The notes: generated by a model not told the origin, from the sequence alone. 64,000 bases of DNA from Polystyrenella longa (GCF_007750395.1 NZ_CP036281.1:3805001-3869000); one strand, 5' to 3'. Shown: positions 38,701-47,113, numbered from the stretch's first letter. Made by a program: numbers and translations.

Positions 38701-40779
38701 TGCGGCTTGTTCTTCAATGTCAGCAATCACAATCAAACCACGACGACCGGGGTCGACCATAATCTGAGCCTGTTTGAACAAACCTTGTAAAACAGTCATG
38801 GTGGTTGTGGGATCGGCCCGTTCCAGTTTGATCAATTCAATCTGCCGGTTGGGACGTTCCTCCGAATTGGTCGTCCACTCATCCAATGCACTCTGAACCT
38901 GTTCGTGCTCACGAGCCGTCGCAAACGCAAGTAGCTTGGAAGTCTCGGTATCCCAACTAAGTCGAACAGTGGGTAGCAGTTGTTGTAAATTTGTGACGAC
39001 TACAGTCGAATCGAGCGAACCGATGTCGTAAAAGTCCAATTTCTGAAGTGAATTGTCAGGGACATCAATCTGCTGAAGAGCGGCTTCAATTTCCGTTTGA
39101 ATCGCATCGTCAGCAATCACCAGCAGGCGTTTGCCTTCTAATGTAATTTTGGCAGTCGGAGCAAGCTCCTGCAGTGTTGTAACCAAACTGGTCGAGGGAG
39201 TTTCCTTCAGCACATACGTCTTCAGATTACTCTGATTCTCTGGCTCTTCCTGCAACTGATTGAGTAGAGACTTAATCGCCTCATGCTCTTCCAGTGTCCC
39301 AAACGCAACGATGGCATTCTGGCGTTCATCGGAGGTCAATTTAACACGCGGCAACACCTGCTCCAGCAATACGAGAGCAGTTGCCCGTTCGATGTTTTTC
39401 AACCGGTAGACTTCTACCTGGCGTTCGTTACTGCTGGGGACCCCACCTGAGCCCAGTTTCTCCAGGATCGATTTCACTTTCGACTGTTGATCGGGTGTGC
39501 CAAACACAACCAGTTGTTCCTGGGCCACATCATGACGAACCTGAACTTCGGGCAATCCGAGTTGAACAGCTGCAACCGTCTCGACAGCATTTGCAGGATC
39601 GACCGGATACACTTCCAGCGCGGCACTCATTTCGGGTGCGGTATCAGCACCAATCTGTTCGACAATTTTCGCGATAGCGTCATGTTGTGGAGGAGTTGCA
39701 TAGGCATTGATTCGTTTCGCTGTTGGATCAGCAACGAACTTGGCTCCAGCGACCAGCTTTTCCATCGTTTCAATCGCGGCTTCCGCATCGAAGGTTTCGG
39801 CAGGGTAGAAGCGCAGTTCTGGCTCAGGTGGTTTAGGTTTGTCTTCTTTCTTCGGTGGTTGTGGAACAGGAATGCTTTTGATCAATTCCTGAATACTAAC
39901 CAAACTCTTAACCTGGTCCGTCACGATTATCTGTCCCGTTTTCGGCAACAGTGAACTTTCGCCATGCGGGCCCAGCATGGGTTTTACTTCTGTCTCAACG
40001 TCAGTCGGTACACGTCCTTCCAACGGGAAGACGGTGGTAACCAGTTCGTACCGTCCACGCTCAGCCCACTCTTCCGGTTTAATTCGGGGAATCAATTCCT
40101 TGGGCAGTTTTTCAGAAAGATCAACAACCATCAACATGCTGTCGCGACGGATCAACGTGTAATCCTTGGTTGCCAGCCAGCTGTTCATCTTGTCGATCGC
40201 TTCGCTCGGTGTGTATTCCCGATTGTCGCGGTAGTTAAATGTTCCGGGTGGTGGTGCATCAATGACCAGAGAAAGCCCGGCCTGGTCCGCAAACCATTCA
40301 AGCACGTCCGACCAGCGCGAGTATTTGAAATTGAACCGAATCTTCGGTTGAACCAGTTTCACAAATTGATTCAGTTGCTCGACATTCAATATTCCTCTCA
40401 ATTGCACGTCGCTGGCAGCGATCAGTTCGTCGCGCGCTTCCGGAGCGGCCGAGACGACTGTCTCCGCTCGTGAGGTGAGCAATTCTGCAACTTTCGCCTT
40501 CTGTTCATCGGTCAGTCCAATCCCAGCCTGTATCGTAGGATCGCCCAATCGAGCGTAAGGCACAGCGAAGTCCGTCACGGGTGCCGGAGGTGCAGGAGCC
40601 GGAGTTTCTGGTGCGGGCTGAGCAGGCTCGGCGGGTGCAGGGGTGTCGGCAGGTGCTGCGGCCGCATCTTGCCCGAACGTTGAGGGCAAATTCCAAAGAG
40701 CCAGGCTACACCACAAACTTGCACTCATCAGGCACAAGTATTGTCGGCGGAAGGAAGTGAAACTGAATGCTGAAGTCAT
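32770..40779 (-). CDS. giant exported protein with ~30 tandem secretin N-domain-like repeats
   Basis: From the ATG at 40779 (AGGAAA 11 bp upstream) the product is 2669 residues; an ATG at 40842 would add 21. It begins with a signal segment and an Ala/Pro-rich stretch. A helical part follows, then an N0-like domain (roughly residues 145-225). From about residue 235 to 2220 about 30 successive ~66-residue units repeat the pattern Y-x-L, amphipathic helix with L-x-x-x-x-P, D-strand, I-x-V/W-A, and H-x-x-I helix (KVYSLESIPGAN and WATPEQHVKI are examples). The units resemble secretin N1/N2 domains. A Glu/Pro/Gln-rich linker (about 2230-2405) leads to three more such domains and a basic RG-rich end (NNSRRGRGRRGR). 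No secretin outer-membrane barrel domain is present, so it may be a periplasmic scaffold or pore-lining component; that role is inferred. Confidence 0.85.
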   Translation of the reverse strand: MTSAFSFTSFRRQYLCLMSASLWCSLALWNLPSTFGQDAAAAPADTPAPAEPAQPAPETPAPAPPAPVTDFAVPYARLGDPTIQAGIGLTDEQKAKVAELLTSRAETVVSAAPEARDELIAASDVQLRGILNVEQLNQFVKLVQPKIRFNFKYSRWSDVLEWFADQAGLSLVIDAPPPGTFNYRDNREYTPSEAIDKMNSWLATKDYTLIRRDSMLMVVDLSEKLPKELIPRIKPEEWAERGRYELVTTVFPLEGRVPTDVETEVKPMLGPHGESSLLPKTGQIIVTDQVKSLVSIQELIKSIPVPQPPKKEDKPKPPEPELRFYPAETFDAEAAIETMEKLVAGAKFVADPTAKRINAYATPPQHDAIAKIVEQIGADTAPEMSAALEVYPVDPANAVETVAAVQLGLPEVQVRHDVAQEQLVVFGTPDQQSKVKSILEKLGSGGVPSSNERQVEVYRLKNIERATALVLLEQVLPRVKLTSDERQNAIVAFGTLEEHEAIKSLLNQLQEEPENQSNLKTYVLKETPSTSLVTTLQELAPTAKITLEGKRLLVIADDAIQTEIEAALQQIDVPDNSLQKLDFYDIGSLDSTVVVTNLQQLLPTVRLSWDTETSKLLAFATAREHEQVQSALDEWTTNSEERPNRQIELIKLERADPTTTMTVLQGLFKQAQIMVDPGRRGLIVIADIEEQAALKAVVDQLDAEEPKKEEADFKFYPVPEKLEPNFISLLQQMTPGATITHDEPNSRIMVIAKSKDQAKAEANIGKLLAGTEEKAENVLQSYSVTSIQKQRFQALVPTLQLDFPGLQVLPETVPGELAIWARPEQHEKLTGIMEQIKSDVPLAEKQQLISYKLKVAEPTETLAVLQNLFPDTKFMMETRTRSILAWTRPALQEAIKSSLEQIDSGEPGEFQQNFVILPLKNVTFAVIQPILQEAAPAARVTHDPTANNVIIFGDEEAQNRLASILEKMQAQTKAASDESDRTTAVYPGLEGKSGGDLVKLLRQLVPGATLEDDPDAGTIIAIATEEEHQKLSETLQKLKEQSDSAEKPEAARIALKKANANDVRRLLEDALPDVEVRASRDDTAVMVVARPSQIQLIRDIIVKLDAGQIDETASLKVYSLESIPGANAGQTLMMVFPQAKYTLGTADPYKIILWGSEEEHAEYAKMIEQIDADWKPQSNASMKIYELKGIDTNMVVPVIQQAVPRATFATSNSLQRLIIWATESGHAEIAQIITQLEEQGPVGKDAEMRVYSFNATQATAVVPIIQAEITSARFGHSPDPYKMIVWATPAEHDEIKSIVDKLEAEETAVNSGEMTVYSLETVPASVAQSIIQAAHPSVRFGASPDNKKLVTWATPEQHVKIQEMVTKLDAQAGGNDFELRIYTLEATGSAYAYPIVANAVPGIVVSYSQDPSKLMVWGSPAQLAKIDKIIEQIKSDGPPAKDAYVETYTFNKIPAANAIAILQMAFPQTRITTTQDPRHLAIWARPNEHEGLAAIVEKLDSSLGDSENRAIQVFPLNNVSHITLLEFLKPDLKANANFTPNTATDNLIVQAPEDQMEGLAAAITDLVEKLPKDEKPVPKVYRFQHADPNAAIAVLRTLTPQANIAVDQRARSLVVTASPADQETIAAAVAEMDSKEASSRGNLLKHYKINNVEVSSMMGMLQTLFAFQPEVRFSMDANTSTLVAYATDPQHVEIAEFIDSLDSVGAAQTSKAYPLKNLDVNATFGIVRAMFPRNPAVPDQPTRSIVFVGSDNDHARLAEMLESIDVQGSQTNQEIKAYPVENVQPNSLVNMLQNLYRFRQDIYFSVDPQNNIIMAHAPAEYQEKIAATIAEIDQQKNTSISKAFSSSKVSGRSLYQLLLAQFRRNPEVSISLDPQGGMVMAFAPEKKMVEIEEAVAAIEASAKEIVSQVYKLDEIDARAMYQVLRGMLPDANVSFDNQSNTLMVAGSAEEQALVEKMIQQLEAEESQVVTDRVSKVYQSEKIASNSLLRVITDLFRNSRTVSVTENRESNSVVVYAKPIEHERIGEMMVALEEGTTENTIAVYRLENADPRSLQVALRSSVPDAQVGIDASNYSIVVTASETDQARVKETIAQLDMDPDEGKKLEVFNLQLNDAYTAEAAVERFFGNSIWDDNPSAPLIDSDVANQQLLVRGSDQQIKNIREFLVKMGENHLAESTSSNNKKIRVIPFEGNTQEAIEELQRIWPQLRSNRIKLVVPSAVAPTMRKFRKIHEDTPENTDPENNANFSVQDDVEAEKAELVEEAIVEPAETESVEEVITEQAAEPQPTAEELREQQEMQKLIDKARAKLKAIEEAEKAEAEEKANTPSASQDVPSQFNEPAAAPQEAAPVKPSAAVEDNQLEPAQPAPTQPEQPMPTQPGPDISVQENADNESAPPVIIAPGSDSITISSDDPEALNQIERLLRAMSRNESQPSLGKDFVIFQLKYASAESVEDTLDDLFNGNNRRRGGGARNRQTSFSPFSSITIQADERLNALIVYGNKKERDMVEELLQVLDTEESNKVLEQNQPRIVTVQNAPAVRIEAVLRDIYSSELRSAGGARPIPVPTGVSLEVATTIQQINITMAGPLLTLTVDEDTNSIIVAGADRLVNQVVDLIEQLDQKAETESTQTFRVVPLKKINSSRAREVLQELFPQNNFGSGNNSRRGRGRRGR

Positions 40780-41847
40780 AAGGTCGATTTCCTGTCGGTT
40801 GATCTCACTTGCTCTCAGTCTGGAAAACAAAGAGACCAACACGAATTTGAAAATGAAGCTACGGGTAGCAATAAATCAGAAGCCCGAATTAAATAGGACA
40901 AACAGAGATACTACAAAGCGAAAGGGATGATCCGATTTTTCTCGCCAGTGGAATAATTCAGGGGGAAGTTTCTTAACGGAATGAGATCGTGCAGGTCACA
41001 GTCATTTCTAAAACGGATTCGCAAGAGGTGCGGAAAAGTATCTGTTCAGATATAACTGCGTTCGGGAAAAAAGTTCTTTCTAGTTCAGAACCTTCCTCCC
41101 CGGAGGGTAGGAACTCACGACGTCTAATCAGGGTGGGGTGCTCGACTTTCGTCTCACAAATCATGAATCGAAGGCGGGAGGGAGCAGAACAGGGTCTATT
41201 CCCCAGATGATTCATTTGGAAAGTTCTCTCTAGAATACCTCACGAAGTTGGTCAGGTAAAGAGTTTTGGAGGATTTGTGTCCTTTAGGAAGTCGCATCCC
41301 TTAGGTAGACAATGTTCAGTAGCCTGTTTCACCCTTGATGAGCGCTTCTCAATCATCAGTACACGTTAAAGCAACTCACGTGCCCGGCAGCCAGGTATGT
41401 TTCAGTAAGTCGCTTCCAATGGACTCCAAAACCACTTCTAACTCATGTATTACGCTATTTTGTGATTCCATGAACTCTTGATGAACATCCGCCTGGGGGA
41501 TTCCTCACCCTTCCTTGGGCAAATCGACGTTTCCGAAAAGCAACAGGGCTCCACTCGGGATGTCGCAGAAAATAAACAGTCGTCGGTCTTGTCCTGAGGG
41601 AGATTTCTCTAAAAAAATTAATCCGCGATTCCTCAAATTACAGGCTTTCTCGAATCATTTCAGACTGTATTTCTCGCTCTCAGTCATTCTGGCACACGAA
41701 TCGCGTAATCACTCTTCGTCTCGTCTTTCGTGAATCAGTGCACTGCATTGAATACTCATAACGACCTCCATCAGAGACATGCCGTCCGCAGGCACATGAG
41801 CAGGTTCAAACCATTGAAACTGTAGCCACTTTTCGAGGAATGCCACG
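40780..41847. other. about 1 kb without recognised genes upstream of the giant gene
   Basis: Between the giant gene and the small gene at 41848 I find only short shadow frames. Some G-rich and pyrimidine-rich stretches occur (for example near 41093-41113, a hairpin-like CCTCCCCGGAGG) but none that I can assign. It should hold the promoter and leader of the giant gene. Confidence 0.4.
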
Positions 41848-42309
41848 ATGTTTAAGCATCCACATACGATTGCCAATGCTCCTTCCATCTCCGAATTCGC
41901 GATGACCGAAGAAGAAGATGTGCAGCTGACACCACTCAGTGAAGACTATCCGCTGCACCTGGTCAGTGAATTCAAAGCCTGTGTGATTGGCGACATGCTT
42001 GTCTATAAGCTGGGAGCCTTCATTACAGATTTGAATGCTCAGTTGATTAGCATTGATGATAATCAGGTCTTAATGAAAATCGGTCGTCGCCGTTTCATGC
42101 CAAGCTGGTCCGGATGTGAGTACGACCGTCCGATCGAAATCGAACTCTCCATCACTCCCGTGGACGACTCTGGCACCCATTCAACCGCCCGTCGCTGCCA
42201 GATCAATACTTGCATCCGTCCCGTCGGTTGGGTACGAAACAAAGCAGGCTACGAACAGAAAGTTCGAGAGTTGATCCGGTCGTTGAAGTCGTACTTCATG
42301 GCAGACTGA
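41848..42309 (+). CDS. conserved-looking hypothetical protein
   Basis: The 153-residue protein is soluble and starts at ATG 41848, following CGAGGAATGCCACG with GAGGA as ribosome binding site. I do not recognise a family. Its central part (about 50-150) alternates strands with a C-terminal basic helix (VRELIRSLKSYF), and three segments carry cysteines (residues about 45, 90 and 115-122). It lies between the giant gene and the LPS operon and is not obviously part of either. Confidence 0.6.
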   Translation: MFKHPHTIANAPSISEFAMTEEEDVQLTPLSEDYPLHLVSEFKACVIGDMLVYKLGAFITDLNAQLISIDDNQVLMKIGRRRFMPSWSGCEYDRPIEIELSITPVDDSGTHSTARRCQINTCIRPVGWVRNKAGYEQKVRELIRSLKSYFMAD

Positions 42310-42353
42310 GGATCGGCCAGATCGTCGGAGCCACTCCGCGAGAAGAGAATCGC

Positions 42354-43163
42354 TTAGAGCGCATGACGCTGAGAATGCCGCGCAATCTGCTCCGTCTTTC
42401 GTTTAATCCGCTGTAACAATGCCTGATCACAGGCTGATTTGGACCGCTCGAAATAATTTTCCACGAACAGATCGTGATATCGTGAATCGAGCATGCTGGC
42501 AGAATACCGGAGTTGAGCCAGGTCTTTCACGATCCATCGCTCATGCAATCGAGGACGCTTCAAAACACGTCCAAGATCAATCACATGGATCGTCTGTGGT
42601 GATCCATTCTTCGCAAGCATCAAATGGCCCAGGTAATAATCCTGATGATGCATCCCGGCGGAATGCATTTTACGGGTAATCTCGGCAACCTGCTTGACCA
42701 CCGACTCCAGTTGCTCTTCCTCGGGTTGTTGATCCCGGACCCAGTGCGAGAGCTTCCAGCAATCCTCCAGAGACTCGGTTATCAGAAACGAATAGCGTCC
42801 TTTCTCTCCGAACGCGACAGGGATCATCGTTGAGATTCCAACCTGATGAAAGTTGAGAATCGCCTCCCATTCGTAACGGGCACTCAACAGCGGAGTTCGC
42901 AAACGACTCCAGGCTTTGAGATATTCTTTCATCGGGGCCGGCGTGTGTCGTTTAATATAAAACGAGCGTGAGGCCCCGGAAGTATCAGTTAAGTCGATCC
43001 GCGTAGTGACCCGTTCTGCCAGCACATTCTTGGCTGTTTCGCCGCCCGAGTAGTCCATCAAGGCGTTAAATGTCGTCAGTCCATTCTGTTTTAGAACGGC
43101 GGTAAACTCCTGGTTCACCTGCACCCGACCCTCGTCCCAGTTTTCAAACTCGAAATTTTTCAT
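42354..43163 (-). CDS. WaaP-like lipopolysaccharide core kinase
   Basis: The start is set at the ATG at 43163, with GAGGAAG about 7 bp upstream, giving 269 residues; an upstream ATG at 43202 adds 13 residues and lacks such a site. The protein matches the Kdo/WaaP lipopolysaccharide kinase family: HHQDYYLGHLM is the catalytic-loop equivalent of HxD, and VIDLGRV replaces DFG. It should phosphorylate a heptose or Kdo of the LPS inner core on the cytoplasmic side. It overlaps the upstream glycosyltransferase gene by 20 bp, so translation is probably coupled. It is the last gene of the hldE-waaF-GT4-waaP-like operon. Confidence 0.85.
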   Translation of the reverse strand: MKNFEFENWDEGRVQVNQEFTAVLKQNGLTTFNALMDYSGGETAKNVLAERVTTRIDLTDTSGASRSFYIKRHTPAPMKEYLKAWSRLRTPLLSARYEWEAILNFHQVGISTMIPVAFGEKGRYSFLITESLEDCWKLSHWVRDQQPEEEQLESVVKQVAEITRKMHSAGMHHQDYYLGHLMLAKNGSPQTIHVIDLGRVLKRPRLHERWIVKDLAQLRYSASMLDSRYHDLFVENYFERSKSACDQALLQRIKRKTEQIARHSQRHAL

Positions 43164-44289
43164 GGAGTACTTCCTCAAAAACTTCGAGTGTTCGTTCAAC
43201 ATTTTTTTCGATTGGCATCTGCTCTGCCGTAGCCCAGCAATTGGCCCGCATCGCGTCCAATTCCGAGTCCGATTTTTTGAAATGCGTATCCAGCAGTTCG
43301 ATCATCTCTTCCACGGCATCAATCGCCGAGATTAAATATCCATTTTCCTGTTCTCGAATAATATCTGCCCCGCCCGATGTGCTCGTCGTCAGCACCGGCA
43401 ATCCGCACGCCATCGCTTCCAGATTGACATTCGGAAAAGGTTCGTATGCCGTCGGAAGAATGAAGAGGTCCCCCGCTCCATAAAACCGCTGGATATCACT
43501 GCGGCGTCCTAGAAACTGCACCCGTTCCTGAACATGGAATTCCTTCGCTATTGCCTGGTACTGAGGGATTGGCCCCTTACCGAGCACGGCAAGGACGACA
43601 TTATCTTCCTGCATGCGGGAGAGCGATTCAATAATGTACCTGAGCCCCTTCCCCGGGAAATCCATGGATGCGAAGACCATTAACTTCTGATCGGAACTCA
43701 AGGCGAGTTCTTCGCGTATCTCATCGCGAGAATCCCGTTGAGCGAGATTGAACTGTCCGAGATCAACACCGTTGTAGACGATGCGAATCTTTTCTTCCGA
43801 AATGCCGTAATTCTCCATCACCAATCGTCGGTCCAATTGTGACTGGGTGATAATTCGTTTGGTATCAGACGATTGATAAATCTGCCGTTCCATCTCGACC
43901 AAAGTGCGATGCCGTGGGTTCCACGTCTGCATCTGGTAGCGCCACTGGGGTTTGTAATTGACCCGAAGCCAGTGCGACTGCAACCGTTCTGTTACGCGTA
44001 CTGCATCAAGTCCGAAAGCACGACCGATCCCATAGACGAGATCGAACTTTCGCTTTTTAACTTCTTTGCCACAGTTCTCGGCAAAAGAGCGGTTTTTCGT
44101 CGACGACATCATCATATTTCGTCGCACCGGGATAAACTCAACCTCGTCTTGCAGTTCTTCATCAATCGTATGACCAATGACGGAAACGTCGTGCCCTCGT
44201 TTCTTCAACTGCCGCGACAGATTCACGCAATACCGTTCCGACCCACCATGCCGTAATGAATAGCGACCTTTGACTAATGCAATGTGCAT
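43144..44289 (-). CDS. GT4-family glycosyltransferase (LPS core)
   Basis: The start is placed at ATG 44289 (MHIALVKGRYSL, with AGGA 8-10 bp upstream), giving 381 residues. The frame extends 70 codons further upstream but only through sequence of the preceding gene. The GT-B fold of family GT4 is shown by a G-G-S-E-R-Y start (about 16-21), IRIVYNGVDLGQFN, the LGRRSDIQRFYGAGDLFILPTAYEPF stretch, and the E-x7-E motif with FPNVNLEAMACGLPV near the C terminus. The first strand with RHGGSERY suggests a WaaG-like role, adding a sugar to the heptose region. Its overlap with the WaaP-like kinase supports an LPS core function. Confidence 0.88.
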   Translation of the reverse strand: MHIALVKGRYSLRHGGSERYCVNLSRQLKKRGHDVSVIGHTIDEELQDEVEFIPVRRNMMMSSTKNRSFAENCGKEVKKRKFDLVYGIGRAFGLDAVRVTERLQSHWLRVNYKPQWRYQMQTWNPRHRTLVEMERQIYQSSDTKRIITQSQLDRRLVMENYGISEEKIRIVYNGVDLGQFNLAQRDSRDEIREELALSSDQKLMVFASMDFPGKGLRYIIESLSRMQEDNVVLAVLGKGPIPQYQAIAKEFHVQERVQFLGRRSDIQRFYGAGDLFILPTAYEPFPNVNLEAMACGLPVLTTSTSGGADIIREQENGYLISAIDAVEEMIELLDTHFKKSDSELDAMRANCWATAEQMPIEKNVERTLEVFEEVLHEKFRV

Positions 44290-44360
44290 GGAGTATTCCT
44301 GAGAAACATTTACTGTTTGGTGGAACCATTGAAAAAGAGGGACATTCACGCCCTTAGAAG

Positions 44361-45416
44361 TTACGCCGCGCGGCGAACTTGCCCCGATTGTCCCTGTTCC
44401 CACAGACTCACCACCGTTTGATAAACGGTCTCCACCTTCATTCCTGTCATGCACCGATGATGACCGAGCGGACAGTCTCGCTTCTGGCAGGGGCCGCAAT
44501 CGACTTCTTTCTGGAGGTTAATTCCTTTGTCGTAGTAGGTATCGCTCCAGGCAATATGCGTCGGCCCGTATAGCGAAACCACGGGGACATTAAATGGCTG
44601 GGCGAAATGGCGAGGACCGGAGTCCGTCGTGATGAGGAGTTCACTCTCTCGGATCGCCGCTTTGGTCAGTCCCAGACTCAGTTTCTCACCAGCCAGCGTG
44701 ATCACCTGGGGGTGATCGGCTTGCCGTACAATCTCACGCGCATTGTCGACTTCGGACGGACCACAGAGAACCAGAATCGTTTTGTTCTGCTCAACAGCCA
44801 GCTTGCGTGCCAGTTCTGCAAAATACTCCTTCGGCCAGTCTTTCGCCGCTCCAAATGCGCCGCCAGAATTAATGCAGATGGTCCCCTTGTTATGCAGAAC
44901 CGATCCCTGCTTCCTCCAGAACATTTCAATCGCGTCTTCATCAGCGGAAGTGACGGCCAACTCAGTTTGACGAGTCAATTGCGTGCAGCCCAGGTGCTCT
45001 GCCAGACGCAGGTATTCATCGACAACTGGATTCGGTACTTTTCGGGATAGAGGTTGAAGTCGATCCGTCAGCAACCAGCCTCGGAGATCGCGACTGAAAC
45101 CGACGCGTCGACTTGCACCAGACAACCAGGCCATCGCCGCAGTTCGCAGCGAATTAGGAAACAGCACAGCGATATCGATTTTTTCAGATCGCAATTCCTG
45201 CGACAGATTCCAGGCTTTTAACTCGGGGTTACGCGTGCGGGGCGAATACAACAAGGTCCGGTCGACCAGATCAAGTCCTTCCAGAACTTGCCCGACATAG
45301 GGCCGCATAATGCCGAAGATTTCGGCATCGAGATAATGTTCCCGAATCGCCCGGATAGCGGGCGTCGCCATCACAGCATCGCCGATCCAGTTTGGTAAAA
45401 AGAGAGCGATTTTCAT
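44361..45416 (-). CDS. waaF: ADP-heptose:LPS heptosyltransferase II-like (GT9)
   Basis: The 351-residue protein has the GT9 heptosyltransferase pattern: FLPNWIGDAVMATPAIRAIR at the N terminus, ICINSGGAFGAAKDWPKEYF in the middle, and ITTDSGPRHFAQPFNVPVVSLYGPTH near residue 270. It also has a C-terminal C-G-P-C-x-x-x-x-C-P cluster common in WaaF. It transfers L-glycero-D-manno-heptose from ADP-heptose to the LPS inner core. Its ATG overlaps the hldE stop codon by four bases (ATGA), so both are co-translated, and hldE makes its donor. Confidence 0.92.
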   Translation of the reverse strand: MKIALFLPNWIGDAVMATPAIRAIREHYLDAEIFGIMRPYVGQVLEGLDLVDRTLLYSPRTRNPELKAWNLSQELRSEKIDIAVLFPNSLRTAAMAWLSGASRRVGFSRDLRGWLLTDRLQPLSRKVPNPVVDEYLRLAEHLGCTQLTRQTELAVTSADEDAIEMFWRKQGSVLHNKGTICINSGGAFGAAKDWPKEYFAELARKLAVEQNKTILVLCGPSEVDNAREIVRQADHPQVITLAGEKLSLGLTKAAIRESELLITTDSGPRHFAQPFNVPVVSLYGPTHIAWSDTYYDKGINLQKEVDCGPCQKRDCPLGHHRCMTGMKVETVYQTVVSLWEQGQSGQVRRAA

Positions 45417-46978
45417 CCTGCTTTTCGCTCCAATGGGTTGGGAGTAGTGACTGGGGGTTTGGTCGGCATTGTGAATGTAGTCGGTGCGACAGGTTCCGTC
45501 GGTGTCTGACGTAATCGCTCAACGATGTTCGTCGTCGACAGGCCCGCCACGATGGTCAGTGGTTTCACTTCACCGCCATACGCTTCAACGACTTCCTTGC
45601 CCACGATCTCGTCTTTGGAGTAGGTACCCCCTTTGACAAGCAGATCGGGCTGCAATTCTTTCAACAACTGATTGGGAGTGGCATCGTTGAAGATAATCAC
45701 ATAGTCAACTGATTCCAAACTGGCGAGCATTGTCGCGCGATCGTCCTGACTGAATAGTGGCCGGTCAGGGGCTTTGTCCAACATGCGAACGCTCTCATCG
45801 CTGTTGAGCGCCACAATCAGACAATCCCCTTCCTGCGAGGCTTGTTTCAGATAGGAAACATGACCCACATGCAACAGATCAAAACAACCATTCGTAAACA
45901 CAATTTTTTGATCGAGCCGTCTTCGAGCATGTAGTTGCCGTTTGAGATCGACCAGCTCACAGATTTTGTCTTCATGGTGTCGTCGCGACGCGAGCAAATC
46001 ACCCAGGATTTCGTTTCGGTGAACAAGAACCACACCGACCTGCTCCACTTGAAGACCACCCGCAACGTTGGACAGCTTGGACAAGTTTTCCGGGTCAATA
46101 CCCGCTGCCATGCCAATGCCAATCATCGCGAGAACTGTATCGCCCGCCCCGGTGATGTCGCATACTTCTCGTTTTCGAGTTGGGTGATGCACGCCTTCCT
46201 CGCTGGCCCGAGCGAGGACGACGCCATCTCTATCGATGGTGATGTAAGCGTGATCCAGTTCCAAGTCCCGGCAGAGCTGTTGTCCTGCCCGGCTCGCGTC
46301 TTCAATCGAATCGATATCGAATCCAACAGCCCGGCCCGTCTCGGCCCGGTTGGGAGTGATGGCCGTCACTCCTTTATATAAATCCCAGTTTCCATGTGCC
46401 GGAGGATCGACGAGAACAGGAATTCCATGTTTTTTCGCTTCAGCGACAATCGCGCCGATCACTTGAGGAGTACAAACACCCTTCGCGTAGTCGGAGATCA
46501 AAATCGCAGCATGCTCGGAAATGAGGGGGAGTAATTTGGCAATTAAGCGTGCTCCATCCTCTTCACCCAGGGGTGTGCGGACTTCCCGGTCGACTCGCAG
46601 CATTTGATGGGGGTGACGATGCTGGGCTCGCCCCAGAAATCGTTCTTTAACGGTTGTGGGACGATCTTCTACCTCCAGTAGGCCATCGCAACAGACGCCC
46701 GCCCCTTCGAGTTGGACACGAAGATCCTTCGCATCGAAGTCAGCGCCCACGAGACCGGACATGGTGACTTCAGCCTCCAGCCCGCGCAGCAGGTTGGCCA
46801 CATTCGCAGCACCACCCAACCGAGTCTCCCGCTTTTCTTCTGAAAGCAGTATGACGGGGGCTTCCTGACTGATCCGATCCGCTTCACCCCAGATGTACCG
46901 ATCGAGAATAAGGTCCCCAAGAACCAGAATCCGAGGATTTCCCAGCCGCTCCACCGCATCAATGAGATAATAAGACAC
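45413..46978 (-). CDS. hldE: bifunctional heptose-7-phosphate kinase / heptose-1-phosphate adenylyltransferase
   Basis: The 521-residue fusion has a ribokinase-type kinase (about 1-325) with GDLILDRYIWGEADRISQEAP, ISDYAKGV and the catalytic DITGAGDTV. A cytidylyltransferase-like domain (about 355-490) starts with VFTNGCFDLLHVGH. These are the two activities of HldE/RfaE, which makes ADP-glycero-manno-heptose from sedoheptulose-derived intermediates (a phosphatase and epimerase are not in the window). It is the first gene of a four-gene LPS-core operon and implies LPS with heptose in this organism. The last 30 residues are a Pro/Thr-rich tail after the catalytic domain. Confidence 0.94.
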   Translation of the reverse strand: MSYYLIDAVERLGNPRILVLGDLILDRYIWGEADRISQEAPVILLSEEKRETRLGGAANVANLLRGLEAEVTMSGLVGADFDAKDLRVQLEGAGVCCDGLLEVEDRPTTVKERFLGRAQHRHPHQMLRVDREVRTPLGEEDGARLIAKLLPLISEHAAILISDYAKGVCTPQVIGAIVAEAKKHGIPVLVDPPAHGNWDLYKGVTAITPNRAETGRAVGFDIDSIEDASRAGQQLCRDLELDHAYITIDRDGVVLARASEEGVHHPTRKREVCDITGAGDTVLAMIGIGMAAGIDPENLSKLSNVAGGLQVEQVGVVLVHRNEILGDLLASRRHHEDKICELVDLKRQLHARRRLDQKIVFTNGCFDLLHVGHVSYLKQASQEGDCLIVALNSDESVRMLDKAPDRPLFSQDDRATMLASLESVDYVIIFNDATPNQLLKELQPDLLVKGGTYSKDEIVGKEVVEAYGGEVKPLTIVAGLSTTNIVERLRQTPTEPVAPTTFTMPTKPPVTTPNPLERKAG

Positions 46979-47113
46979 GTCGTCTGCAATCCTTTGCTGT
47001 ACCAGGAATGGTCAAGAAAACCAGGTGCGCCCGGGTCACCGCGAACTTTTCCGCGAGTCAGCCTCTCAAAACCGAGGCCGTTCTCAATACCATCCTATTC
47101 AGAGATGAGAGAT

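Noticed and set aside
44290-44499. 70-codon N-terminal extension of the GT4 glycosyltransferase
   Set aside because: It translates sequence overlapping waaF; the GT-B fold and ribosome binding site start at 44289.
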